From Rhizobium sp. BK313 (GTDB taxonomy: Bacteria > Pseudomonadota > Alphaproteobacteria > Rhizobiales > Rhizobiaceae): a stretch of 64,000 bases of DNA. This document shows positions 7,800 to 16,309 of the stretch, one piece after another. Made by a program: the position numbers and the translations under genes. The notes under the pieces were generated by a model. That model was not told the origin of the DNA and ran no database searches. It worked only from the letters and a program-made list of their open reading frames with translations. The stretch spans positions 124,001 to 188,000 of the forward strand of contig NZ_JACHZQ010000005.1 of NCBI RefSeq assembly GCF_014193655.1. Reading direction: 5' to 3'. How positions within the stretch are numbered: position 1 is the stretch's first letter; each line of letters opens with the position of its first letter.

Positions 7800-8408
7800 A
7801 TGTTCTCAGGCGCGCAAGTATCTCTGTATCCTATGTCCGGCAATTTCGCCGGCATCATCCTCGGAGCCATCAAGGGGCTCGACCCCTACCGCGATGCGCT
7901 TCGCATCGAAACCGACGATATTTCCACCCTTCTGGTCGGCCCGCCCGATGTGCTGTTCGCAGCGATGCGAGACCTCTTCGTCTTTGCCGCACGATCCGGC
8001 GAACATTGCGTGCTCTCGGCCGCCGTCTCGCGCGGCTGCCCGGGCGAACCGGACGATCCGATCTGCGGCATCAATCTCGGGGAGGGTGTAAGAGCACCGC
8101 TTGCCGAGCGCATCGATGCGGCGCTCACCGCCGTTGCCACCACGCCGGTCACCGATCAGCCGTCCGCCGCGCAGTTCTCGCTCTATGTCATGGGCACCGG
8201 CGACCATATGGACGAGATCTATGGCTGCATCGACTTCCTGAAGCGGTCGGGCACATTCGACAAGGCCAAGAATTTCTCCACCAAGCTGCGGGGCGACGCC
8301 GGCGCGATCTTCGCCACCTTGCAGCAAGCCTTCGTCAATTTCGGCCCGCCCGAAGGCCACGTCACCCTGGACATTACAGTATCCGCAAACAGCCCGACCA
8401 AAGCCTGA
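7800..8408 (+). CDS. ykoF: YkoF-family thiamine/hydroxymethylpyrimidine-binding protein
   Basis: A 202-residue protein with two tandem ACT-like YkoF repeats: residues about 4-95 (SGAQVSLYPMSGNFAGIILGAI) and about 122-195 (SAAQFSLYVMGTGDHMDEI), each opening with a Q-[VF]-SLY strand. Bacillus YkoF binds thiamine in each repeat and is linked to hydroxymethylpyrimidine salvage. It is the first gene after the TPP riboswitch and leads a three-gene ABC importer. A cytoplasmic binding or chaperone role for the imported pyrimidine is inferred. Confidence 0.9.
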   Translation: MFSGAQVSLYPMSGNFAGIILGAIKGLDPYRDALRIETDDISTLLVGPPDVLFAAMRDLFVFAARSGEHCVLSAAVSRGCPGEPDDPICGINLGEGVRAPLAERIDAALTAVATTPVTDQPSAAQFSLYVMGTGDHMDEIYGCIDFLKRSGTFDKAKNFSTKLRGDAGAIFATLQQAFVNFGPPEGHVTLDITVSANSPTKA

Positions 8409-8424
8409 TCAGAGCTTATCGGTC

Positions 8425-9231
8425 ATGTCACGACGTCCGTCCGCTTTTGCGCCATCCGCGCTTCCCACTGCCATTATCGGAGCCCTGCCGGCGATTGCCG
8501 CTGCCGTCGGTTTCCTCGCCCTTTGGGAACTCTACGCCGACTTCTCCGGCATCCGCCCGTCCATCCTGCCGGCGCCCTCGCGCGTCCTGGCGCAGGGCTG
8601 GATCAACCGGCAGGCGCTGATCGACAACACATGGCCGACGCTCAGCACCACGCTTGCGGGCTTCGGCTGCTCGCTCGCCGTCGCTTTCGTCTTCTCCGTG
8701 CTGATGGACTTCGCCCGGCCGGTGCGCCGCGCGCTGTTTCCGCTCTTCGTCATCAGCCAGACCTTGCCGCTGGTGGCAATCGCTCCGCTCGTCGTGCTCT
8801 GGTTCGGCTTCGGCCTGGTGCCGAAGATCCTGCTAGTCGCCCTCGTCACCTTCTTCCCGATGCTGGTGGCGCTGCTACAGGGCTATGAAGCGACCGACAA
8901 GGATATCCACGAGCTGCTGATCTCGATGAAGGCCTCGCGCTGGAGGATATTCTTCCTGGCCCGTTTGCCTTCGGCGCAACCCTATTTCTTCGCGGGCCTG
9001 AGGATTGCGATCACCTATGCCGTCGTCGGCGCCATCTTTGCCGAATATGCCGGCGCCGCCAAAGGGCTGGGCATCTACATTCTCAACGCCAAGAACAATT
9101 TTCGCCCCGATCTCGTGCTCGCCGCCGTCTTCGTCAGCGCCGGCCTGACGCTCGTACTGTTTGCGATCACAGTTCTGCTCGGCCATCTGGCGATGCCCTG
9201 GCGCCATACCGAAAGGCCGACATCGCCATGA
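8425..9231 (+). CDS. thiX: ABC transporter permease for a thiamine precursor (ThiX-like)
   Basis: A 268-residue inner-membrane permease of the BPD_transp_1/SsuC-TauC class with about six membrane segments. The cytoplasmic EAA-like loop is near residues 150-180 (GYEATDKDIHELLISMKASRWRIF, with a C-terminal ARLPSAQPYFFAGL). Four bases overlap the ATPase gene, showing translational coupling. Position in a TPP-riboswitch operon with YkoF and an NMT1-type binding protein points to uptake of formylaminopyrimidine or hydroxymethylpyrimidine rather than the sulfonates of the parent family. Confidence 0.9.
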   Translation: MSRRPSAFAPSALPTAIIGALPAIAAAVGFLALWELYADFSGIRPSILPAPSRVLAQGWINRQALIDNTWPTLSTTLAGFGCSLAVAFVFSVLMDFARPVRRALFPLFVISQTLPLVAIAPLVVLWFGFGLVPKILLVALVTFFPMLVALLQGYEATDKDIHELLISMKASRWRIFFLARLPSAQPYFFAGLRIAITYAVVGAIFAEYAGAAKGLGIYILNAKNNFRPDLVLAAVFVSAGLTLVLFAITVLLGHLAMPWRHTERPTSP

Positions 9232-10013
9232 CCTTACGAGCAATGACCTTGCAGGCAATGACTACGCCCAGATTGGAATTCCGCGGGGTCTCCAAATCCT
9301 TCGGCGCAATGACCGTGCTGGACGACATCTCGCTCACCGTCAACGACGGCGAATTCGTCACCATCGTCGGCCCCTCCGGCGCCGGCAAATCCACCATCCT
9401 GCGACTCTTGACCGGCACTGAAAAGGCGGGCGGTGGTGACATCTTCTTCGATCGCAAACCGCTTTCAGAAAGTGCCGCCAGCTTCGCCTTCATGCCGCAG
9501 CGCGACGCATTGATGCCCTGGAGCAGAATCATCGACAATGCCACGCTCGGTCTTCGCGTCCAGGGCATGGACTGGAAGGCGGCGCAGGCCATCGTCAAAC
9601 CATTGTTCGAGCCCTTCGGCCTTGCGGGTTTCGAAAATTATTATCCGGCTCAGCTTTCCGGGGGCATGCGTCAGCGCGTCGCCCTGCTGCGCACCGTCGT
9701 GCAGAAGCATGACATGCTCCTGCTCGACGAGCCCTTTGGCGCACTCGATGCGCTGACGCGCACGCAGATGCAGGAATGGCTGCAGACCATGTGGGCCGAT
9801 CACCGCTGGACGGCGATGCTGATCACCCACGATGTCCGCGAGGCTGTTTTCCTCTCCGACCGCATCTATGTGCTCTCGCCCCGTCCGGCGCGGATCATCC
9901 GCGAAATCCGCGTGCCGCTGCCGCGCCCGCGAAAGCTCGCCGATCTTGCCGACGCCTCCGTCCGCGATATCGAAGCCGACATTCTCGAAACCCTGCTTCA
10001 TCGACCCACTTAA
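9228..10013 (+). CDS. thiZ: ABC transporter ATP-binding protein for a thiamine precursor (ThiZ-like)
   Basis: A 261-residue ABC ATPase. Walker A GPSGAGKST is near residues 47-55, the Q-loop MPQRDALMPW near 87-96, the signature LSGGMRQRVALLR near 143-155, Walker B MLLLDEPFGALDAL near 163-176 and the switch His in LITHDVREA. It energises the ThiX/ThiY importer. The N-terminus has three in-frame ATGs (9228, 9243, 9258); the first overlaps thiX by four bases, but a later one would also give a normal length. Confidence 0.92.
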   Translation: MTLRAMTLQAMTTPRLEFRGVSKSFGAMTVLDDISLTVNDGEFVTIVGPSGAGKSTILRLLTGTEKAGGGDIFFDRKPLSESAASFAFMPQRDALMPWSRIIDNATLGLRVQGMDWKAAQAIVKPLFEPFGLAGFENYYPAQLSGGMRQRVALLRTVVQKHDMLLLDEPFGALDALTRTQMQEWLQTMWADHRWTAMLITHDVREAVFLSDRIYVLSPRPARIIREIRVPLPRPRKLADLADASVRDIEADILETLLHRPT

Positions 10014-10025
10014 AAGGAGATCGCC

Positions 10026-11042
10026 ATGCCGCTTCTGACGCGCCGCCAGGCTCTTGCCCTGACGCTTGCCTCCGCCACCCTGCCGCTCGCCCGTACCGCA
10101 TTTGCGGCTGCTGAACCGGCTCAGGTCAAGATAGCCCTCGACTGGACGCCGAATACCAATCACATCGGCCTCTTTGTCGCCCAGGCGAAAAACTTCTACA
10201 AGGATGCCGGGCTCGATGTGCAGATCCTGCCCTATACCGACACCGATGCCGGCACGCTGGTTGCCAATGGTGTCGCCGATTTCGGCATCACCGGGCCGAT
10301 CGGGGTCTTCACCCAACGCGCGGCAGGCGCCGACATCAAGAGCGTTTATGCCATCGTGCAGACCGAGACCGGCCGCGTCATCTTCAACGACGGCCGTAAG
10401 GACATCCAGCGCCCGAAAGATCTCGACGGCAAGACCTATGGCGGTTTCGGCAGCGCCTGGGAAAACGCCCTGATCTCCGCCATCATCCGCAATGACGGCG
10501 GAGAGGGCAAAATCAACACGGTGACGCTCGGCACCTCTGCCTACGAGGCACTTGCCAACGGCTCGGTCGATTTTACGCTTGAGGTCTATACATGGGAGGG
10601 CATCGAGGCTCAGCTTGAGAAGAAGGCGCTGCGCCGCTTCCGCTATGCCGATTACGGCGTTCCGGACGAGCAGACGACGTTGATCGCCTCCAGTGACGCC
10701 TATATCGCTGAGAATCCCGAGGCAGCCAAAGCTTTCATCCAGGCGACCAAGCGCGGCTTCGACTACTCCATCGACCATCCTGACGAATCCGCAGATCTGT
10801 TGATCGCAGGCGCCAATGGTGCGCTCACCAACACCGATCTCGTCAAGGCGTCCCTGAAAGAGCTAATCGCCGGCCATTACCTCAAGACAACAGACGGCAA
10901 AAGCGGCGTCATCGATCCCGCCAAGACGCTGGCACTCGGCGATTTCCTGTTCGCCCACGGCATCCTGCTCGACGGCCAGGGCGTGATTCTGAAGGATAAG
11001 CCGGATTTCGGCACTTACTACACCAACGCGCTCTTTGGCTGA
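10026..11042 (+). CDS. thiY: ABC transporter substrate-binding protein, NMT1/THI5-like (ThiY)
   Basis: A 338-residue periplasmic binding protein. The N-terminus MPLLTRRQALALTLASATLP has twin arginines and a hydrophobic stretch ending in AFAAAEP, a Tat-like signal. The mature NMT1/THI5-like domain starts VKIALDWTPNTNHIGLF, whose DWTPN.NH.G motif is diagnostic of pyrimidine-precursor binding proteins such as ThiY. It ends the riboswitch operon 12 bases after the ATPase, preceded by AAAGGAGA. The likely ligand is formylaminopyrimidine or hydroxymethylpyrimidine. Confidence 0.92.
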   Translation: MPLLTRRQALALTLASATLPLARTAFAAAEPAQVKIALDWTPNTNHIGLFVAQAKNFYKDAGLDVQILPYTDTDAGTLVANGVADFGITGPIGVFTQRAAGADIKSVYAIVQTETGRVIFNDGRKDIQRPKDLDGKTYGGFGSAWENALISAIIRNDGGEGKINTVTLGTSAYEALANGSVDFTLEVYTWEGIEAQLEKKALRRFRYADYGVPDEQTTLIASSDAYIAENPEAAKAFIQATKRGFDYSIDHPDESADLLIAGANGALTNTDLVKASLKELIAGHYLKTTDGKSGVIDPAKTLALGDFLFAHGILLDGQGVILKDKPDFGTYYTNALFG

Positions 11043-11107
11043 GCTCACCCATACTTGCCGACACCTTCGCGATGCCCTAACCAAGTGTCGAGGAAGGTGT
11101 CTGCGGG

Positions 11108-12364
11108 ATGAGAATCGAGAAAGAGGCGCGGCTGGGAGGAGCGGATTTCATGCGCGCCGTCGCGTGCCTGATGGTGCTTGCCCATCATCTCGTGCTTCGA
11201 ATGGATTTCAACAAAATCCCCCCGACATTGGACCTGACCTTCTTACTGGCCCGGTTTGGCAATCACGGCGTCTCGGTTTTCTTCGTTCTCAGCGGCTTTC
11301 TTCTCTCTCGTCCCTTCTGGCTGGCGCTGGATAGAGCCCAGCCCTTACCTTCATTGAAGATCTACGCCATGCGCCGCGCTGCGCGCATCCTGCCGGGCTT
11401 CTGGGTCGCCCTCACCGTCGGTTTCGTGATCAGCTTTACCGTCTATGGATTTCCGCTCGATGGAGAGCTGATCGGCCGCTATGTCGCCGGCTTCTTCCTG
11501 ATGAGCCAATGGCATTGGCGCACCTTTTTCCCGGTGCAGGGTGACGGACCGTTATGGTCGATTCCCTTCGAGACAACCTGCTATGTCCTTTTGCCGATCG
11601 GCTTCCTGCTGCTGTTCCATGCGAAGCTGAGATTGCGCTCCGCTCTCGTCTGCCGCCTGCTATGGATCGGCATTATCGCGGCATCATTGCTCGGCCACTG
11701 GTTAGTAGTCACTTACCTCCCGACAGACAACGTCGGACGAGGATGGCAATATGGCTTTCAGGGGGGCGCCAAGGAATGGATGCCGCGCTATAATCCCATC
11801 GGCTTCTTCGCGGTATTCGCACTCGGGGTATTGGCGGCCGGAATCCAGACCATAATCCCGGCCCGGCGCTCGGCAATATGCGATATTATCGGAGCGCTCG
11901 CGATCATCATGGGCGCATGGCAGTTGCCACAGTCCATCGGTGGCCCAGGAGAAGGCTATGCCTGGCTTGGCATTCCCTATCAATTCCCGCTGTTTCCCTT
12001 GGCGGTCGCCATCGCCCTCTGTGCGCTTCCGCAGTCGGTTTTTCTGGGAAGAGTTCTCGATAACAGCCTCAGCCGCTATGTCGCCACCGTCTCCTTCGGC
12101 GTCTATATCTGGCAGGATATCGTGCTGACGCTGATGACGACGCTCTTACCCTGGACCTTCGGCACCGGCTCCGACGATGTTCTAGGGGGATGGATCACGT
12201 CCAGCCTCGTCGCGATCGTCATTATTTTCGCGATCGGCACCATCAGTTACTTTTTCCTGGAACGCCCCGTCATGCGTTGGGCCCGCAGCCGCGAGCAGGC
12301 GAGACGGATGCCGTCCACATCCGACAAAAAAGCCGTCCAACGGAAACCGTTGGGCGGCAGATAA
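11108..12364 (+). CDS. OafA/YrhL-type membrane acyltransferase (acyltransferase family 3)
   Basis: A 418-residue integral membrane protein with about ten hydrophobic segments. The family hallmarks are GADFMRAVACLMVLAHH near residues 12-28, with the HH pair of the catalytic region, and GVSVFFVLSGFLLSRPF near 54-70. The C-terminal YFFLERPVMRWARS is also typical. Such proteins acetylate or acylate surface polysaccharide, peptidoglycan or small molecules across the membrane; the acceptor is not evident. It stands alone, and its 3' end overlaps a terminator belonging to the opposite strand. Confidence 0.88.
   Translation: MRIEKEARLGGADFMRAVACLMVLAHHLVLRMDFNKIPPTLDLTFLLARFGNHGVSVFFVLSGFLLSRPFWLALDRAQPLPSLKIYAMRRAARILPGFWVALTVGFVISFTVYGFPLDGELIGRYVAGFFLMSQWHWRTFFPVQGDGPLWSIPFETTCYVLLPIGFLLLFHAKLRLRSALVCRLLWIGIIAASLLGHWLVVTYLPTDNVGRGWQYGFQGGAKEWMPRYNPIGFFAVFALGVLAAGIQTIIPARRSAICDIIGALAIIMGAWQLPQSIGGPGEGYAWLGIPYQFPLFPLAVAIALCALPQSVFLGRVLDNSLSRYVATVSFGVYIWQDIVLTLMTTLLPWTFGTGSDDVLGGWITSSLVAIVIIFAIGTISYFFLERPVMRWARSREQARRMPSTSDKKAVQRKPLGGR
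12326..12358 (-). terminator. Rho-independent terminator for the minus-strand catabolic operon
   Basis: On the minus strand a 12-base stem with one G-T pair and an AAA/TTT triloop (12332-12358) is followed by six T residues (12331-12326). It lies about 50 bases past the stop of the enolase-superfamily gene and within the coding end of the convergent acyltransferase gene. Confidence 0.85.
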
Positions 12365-12404
12365 GGCGGGAAACGAAACTCGACCAGGGAGGCCGAGCAT
12401 CATG

Positions 12405-13526
12405 TCAGATGCGGGTGGCTTTCAGACGCTCTTCATCGAGAACAACGCCGAGGCCGGGAGATAGCCCCAAATCCAGCCAGCCCTCATCGTGCTTGAGCGG
12501 CATCGCCATCGGATAGTCACGACGGGCCTCGCTCCACTCCGGATTGTCATACGGATATTCGAGCCAAGGCGCATCGCCGACACCCGCGGTCAAATGCGCG
12601 TTCGCCAGCACACCGATACCGTTCGTCCATGAGTGCGGCGTAAATTGGACACCCGCCTCGCGCGCCTGGTAGACCAGCCGCCGGCAGCCGGTGATGCCGC
12701 CGACCAGCGCCACATCCGGCTGGATGACATCGAAGGCACGTTCTTCGATGATGTCCCGGAACTCGTAAAGTTCGCGCGTCATCTCGCCGCCAGCAATGCG
12801 CACCGAAGTTGCCTGCTTCAGCTCCTTCATGCCCTTGCGGTCGGAGCGGTGCAGCGGCTCCTCCATCCAGTAGATGCCGAGCCGCTCCAGTTCTTTCGCA
12901 ACCGTCAGCGCATCCTTGAATGTCCAGGGCAATGTCGTATCCCAGGGCATGCGCCAACCCTGGTTACAGTCGACCATCAGCTCCAGCTTGCTGCCGACAC
13001 GGGCACGGATCGCCTCCAGGGCCTTCACATCGTCCCGCCAACTGCTGCGCCCGCCTACAGATGAGGAGAAGCGGACCTTCATCGCCGGAAAGCCTTCCTC
13101 GAGATAGCGCTCCGCCTGTTCCGCCATCGCAGCCGGCTCCCGCAGCACGCCGGAGGAAGCATAGAGCCGCACACGGCTCGCGCGGCCACCGAGCATCCGC
13201 CAGACCGGTTCGCCGGTGATCTTGCCGGAGAGATCCCACAGCGCCAGGTCCATCGGCCAGCAGCGGCCATAGTGGAAGTTGATATGCGACAGGACTTCGT
13301 AGTGACGCTCCAGATGCCGCGGGTCCTGACCGATGAACAGGTCCTCATGACCTTCGAAGCCCTTCATCAGGTCGCCGGAGCCGATGCCCTCATGGCCCTC
13401 GTCGTCCCTGACACGGACGATCGTCGCATCGAAATGTCGGCGCGGCCGCCCATCCCAGCTCGCCTTGAACGGCGGATCGAGCGCCAGTCTGTGATGACTG
13501 ATTTCGATGGAAACGATCTCGCTCAT
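12405..13526 (-). CDS. Mandelate racemase / muconate lactonizing enzyme family protein (sugar-acid dehydratase-like)
   Basis: A 373-residue enolase-superfamily enzyme. Metal ligands are visible in MVDCNQGW (Asp), YWMEEPLHR (Glu) and RIAGGEMT (Glu); the general base His is in FTPHSWTNG, and the first base position reads KVR instead of the mandelate racemase KxK. This pattern fits a sugar-acid dehydratase or racemase. The ATG at 13526 is preferred over one six codons earlier because GGGGAGG sits ahead of it. It is the last gene of a cassette with an aldehyde and an alcohol dehydrogenase. Confidence 0.88.
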   Translation of the reverse strand: MSEIVSIEISHHRLALDPPFKASWDGRPRRHFDATIVRVRDDEGHEGIGSGDLMKGFEGHEDLFIGQDPRHLERHYEVLSHINFHYGRCWPMDLALWDLSGKITGEPVWRMLGGRASRVRLYASSGVLREPAAMAEQAERYLEEGFPAMKVRFSSSVGGRSSWRDDVKALEAIRARVGSKLELMVDCNQGWRMPWDTTLPWTFKDALTVAKELERLGIYWMEEPLHRSDRKGMKELKQATSVRIAGGEMTRELYEFRDIIEERAFDVIQPDVALVGGITGCRRLVYQAREAGVQFTPHSWTNGIGVLANAHLTAGVGDAPWLEYPYDNPEWSEARRDYPMAMPLKHDEGWLDLGLSPGLGVVLDEERLKATRI

Positions 13527-13547
13527 GGTCTTGCCTCCCCGCAAACC

Positions 13548-15047
13548 TCAGCCGAACTGCTGCCAGATGGTCTTGTAGTCGCAATATTTGTCGATCGCAT
13601 GCACGGAGCGGTCGCGACCGAAACCGGATTGCTTGAAGCCGCCGAAAGGGGTGGCGAAATTCGACATGTCGTAAGTGTTGATCCACACCGTACCCGCATG
13701 GATCGCCTCGGAAAAGCGGTGCGCGCGGTCCATATCCTTGGTGAAGACCGCGCCGGCAAGGCCATAGATCGTATCGTTGGCGATCGTGAGCGCCTCCTCC
13801 TCGGTGTCGAAGGGAATTGCGGCGAGCACCGGTCCAAAAATCTCCTGCCGCGCAAGGCTCATATCGTTGGTCATATCGACGAAGACGCCGGGAGAGACAT
13901 AGTAACCGCCGGTTTCACTCAGCACCCGTTCAGCACCAAAAGCGCGTCGAGCACCCTCCCTCTCGCCGGCAGCAATCATGGAAAGCACCTTGTTCATATG
14001 CTCTTCCTCGATCAGCGCGCCGATCTGCGCCGAGGGGTCGAGCGGATGCTTCAGCGCGATATCCGAGCGCGTCACCGCCTCGATCTTCTCGATCAGTCTG
14101 TCCTGCACCGAGCGCTGCACGATCAGCCGCGTCGAGGCATGGCAGGTCTCACCGGAATTGTAGAAGCAACCCCAGGCAGCCGCGCTTGCCGCAGCGTCGA
14201 GATCGGCGTCTTCGAAGACGACCAGCGGCGACTTGCCGCCGAGTTCGAGCGCCACGCGCTTGACGTTCGACTGTGCCGCATAGCCCATGATCAGCTTGCC
14301 GACCTCGGTCGAGCCGGTGAAGGCGATCATGTCGACATCCATATGCAGCGCCAGCCGCTTGCCGGTCTCCTCGCCATAGCCGGTGACAACATTGAGGACG
14401 CCGGCGGGCAGACCCGCTTCGAAAGCCAGTTCCGCAAGACGGATGGCCGAGAGCGATGATTGCTCGGCCGGCTTCAGCACCACGGAATTGCCGGCGGCAA
14501 TCGCCGGGCCAAGCTTCCAGGCATCGATGATCATCGGATAGTTCCATGGTGTGATCGCACCGACGACGCCGATCGGCACCTTGCGCACCAGGGCGCGGGC
14601 ATTCGGGCCGGTTGGAGCGATCTCGTCGTACATCTTGTCGATCATCTCGCCGTAGAACTGGATGCCGTCGGCGCAAAGGCGCACATCGACAGTGAGCGAG
14701 GCCATGATCGGCTTGCCGACATCCACCGTTTCCAGCATGGCGAGCTCTTCGCCATGGGCGCGGATGAGTTCGGCCCACTTCAGCATGATCCTCTTCTTTT
14801 CCAGCGGCTCCTTCCCACGCCAGACGCCGCTCTCAAATGCCGTGCGCGCGGCGGCCACCGCTGCATCGACGTCAGCCGCATTGCCGCGGGCCAAGTCCGC
14901 GCCTGGTCTGCCGTCCATTGGACGGATGCGGGTAAAGGTCGCGCCGGAAGAAGAGGCGCGATAGGCGCCATCGATGAAATGCCGCCCTTCGAGCTTGAGG
15001 CCGGACAGAACGCTTTCCCAATAGTCGCGCGTGTAATTCTTGGTCAT
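13548..15047 (-). CDS. NAD(P)-dependent aldehyde dehydrogenase (PuuC-like)
   Basis: A 499-residue class-3-fold aldehyde dehydrogenase. The cofactor motif TPWNYPMIIDAWKLGPAI is near residues 160-177, GSTEVGK near 237-243, the active-site Glu in ALELGGKSP near 262 and the catalytic Cys in SGETCHAST near 295. The start at 15047 has AAGGAATCTGAG ahead of it and directly follows the stop of the alcohol dehydrogenase gene. It would oxidise the aldehyde made by that enzyme. Similarity to gamma-glutamyl-aminobutyraldehyde dehydrogenases is general, so the substrate is open. Confidence 0.92.
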   Translation of the reverse strand: MTKNYTRDYWESVLSGLKLEGRHFIDGAYRASSSGATFTRIRPMDGRPGADLARGNAADVDAAVAAARTAFESGVWRGKEPLEKKRIMLKWAELIRAHGEELAMLETVDVGKPIMASLTVDVRLCADGIQFYGEMIDKMYDEIAPTGPNARALVRKVPIGVVGAITPWNYPMIIDAWKLGPAIAAGNSVVLKPAEQSSLSAIRLAELAFEAGLPAGVLNVVTGYGEETGKRLALHMDVDMIAFTGSTEVGKLIMGYAAQSNVKRVALELGGKSPLVVFEDADLDAAASAAAWGCFYNSGETCHASTRLIVQRSVQDRLIEKIEAVTRSDIALKHPLDPSAQIGALIEEEHMNKVLSMIAAGEREGARRAFGAERVLSETGGYYVSPGVFVDMTNDMSLARQEIFGPVLAAIPFDTEEEALTIANDTIYGLAGAVFTKDMDRAHRFSEAIHAGTVWINTYDMSNFATPFGGFKQSGFGRDRSVHAIDKYCDYKTIWQQFG

Positions 15048-15048
15048 C

Positions 15049-16194
15049 TCAGATTCCTTTCGGCAACGCCATGACGGCGGCGGCGAAGCGGTCGATATCG
15101 GCATCCGTCACATCGCGGATGGTCGAGCGCCGCATCGGCTGGTTTTCCGGAGCGCGCATTTCTCGTGCGAGATCGGTCGCCGCGAATGGCATGAACGCTG
15201 CCGGCAGGGCGCGGACGATACCGCAGCGGCCCATCCAGTCGGAGACGAAAGCAGGCAGTGCCTCAGCACTTTCGAGACCGCAAGCCTTCGCGGCAGCGGT
15301 GACATCGTTCGTATCCGCCTCGGCCAGCCAGGGTAGAGTCGCTTCAAAGCCAAGGGCGGTTGCGAGTCCATGGTGAACCGGCGCAAGACCCGCCAGCGCA
15401 TGGCTGATATTGTGAGCAATCGCCGTGCCGCAATTGTCGATGGCAATGCCGGCGAGGCAGGAACCGAGGAGTACATCGCCCCGCGCCTCGATATTGTCGG
15501 GCTCCTTCACAGCCGTTTCCAATGCGCTGGTGATCAGCCGTAGCGCCTGATGCGCATAGAGCTGCGCGCCGCGGTGCGTGTTGCGGTTCGTCGCCGCCTC
15601 GAAGGCATGGATGAAAGCGTCGAGGCCGCACCAGGCGGTGAGATCGGCCGGCAGCGTGGTCGTCAGGGCCGGATCGAGGATGACGAGATCGGCCTTGGTT
15701 TCCGGCCCCCAGATCCAGAGTTTCTTGCCCTCCGGACCTGCAAAAATATTGGTGGCCGAAGTCTCCGAGCCGGTGCCGGCTGTCGTTGGCACCATGATCT
15801 TCTTCAGAGGATTCTTCGGGAGAGGATTGGCGGCCAGTGCATAAAACATCGGATCTTCGCCCGACGCTGCGCAACCGGCGACGATCTTGGCGATATCCAG
15901 CGCCGAGCCGCCGCCGACGCCGATCACCATATCCGCGCCCTTGGCCGCCTCTATCGCCGCGCGGATATGCGCGAGCTTCGGTTCGCCGGAGAAATCCGAG
16001 AAGATCTGCATGGCGAAGCCCGCTTCAGTCAGATCGGCCTTGATCTTATCCGCAAGACCGGATCGGGCCAAGAACGTATCGATCACCAAAAGAGCGGCGG
16101 AAACGCCATCGAAGGATTTGACGGCTGCGGCAAGGCCGGACAGCGCACCGCTGCCAAAGCGGATGTCTGGAATGGCAGAAATGGAAAAGGACAC
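15049..16194 (-). CDS. Iron-containing alcohol dehydrogenase
   Basis: A 381-residue group III alcohol dehydrogenase. The nucleotide motif GVGGGSALDIAKI is near residues 93-105 and PTTAGTGSETS near 137-147. The metal ligands lie in GLDAFIHAFEA (Asp, His) and in HNISHALAGLAPVHHG (His residues), as in FucO and maleylacetate-reductase relatives. It is the first gene of the minus-strand cassette, divergent from a LysR gene. It probably interconverts an alcohol and an aldehyde, or reduces maleylacetate; context favours the former. Confidence 0.92.
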   Translation of the reverse strand: MSFSISAIPDIRFGSGALSGLAAAVKSFDGVSAALLVIDTFLARSGLADKIKADLTEAGFAMQIFSDFSGEPKLAHIRAAIEAAKGADMVIGVGGGSALDIAKIVAGCAASGEDPMFYALAANPLPKNPLKKIMVPTTAGTGSETSATNIFAGPEGKKLWIWGPETKADLVILDPALTTTLPADLTAWCGLDAFIHAFEAATNRNTHRGAQLYAHQALRLITSALETAVKEPDNIEARGDVLLGSCLAGIAIDNCGTAIAHNISHALAGLAPVHHGLATALGFEATLPWLAEADTNDVTAAAKACGLESAEALPAFVSDWMGRCGIVRALPAAFMPFAATDLAREMRAPENQPMRRSTIRDVTDADIDRFAAAVMALPKGI

Positions 16195-16309
16195 GAGATC
16201 ACCTGGAAAAGCGCAGCAAATTCGATGCCATGATCCTGCATCACAATTTCAACTCTTCAAATCTGGCCATTTATCAGGAATATTGATGATCTGAAGTTAT
16301 GGAGAGACA
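16195..16309. promoter_or_regulatory. Divergent promoter region between LysR gene and catabolic cassette
   Basis: 115 bases separate the two divergent starts. The region is AT-rich near 16240-16300 and contains ATCAGGAATATTGATGAT (16272-16289), where ATCA and TGAT arms surround a short AT core, as in LysR T-N11-A type sites. The exact operator and promoters are not resolvable by eye. Confidence 0.35.

Noticed and set aside
8006-8620. Long overlapping plus-strand frame across ykoF and thiX
   Set aside because: It is a frame shadow rich in Arg/His/Pro from GC-biased codons and has no family motif; the riboswitch, ribosome sites and motifs support the ykoF and thiX frames.
11057-11101. GACACCTTC/GAAGGTGTC arms after thiY
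   Set aside because: The loop is about 25 bases and no T-run follows, so neither a terminator nor an operator can be supported.
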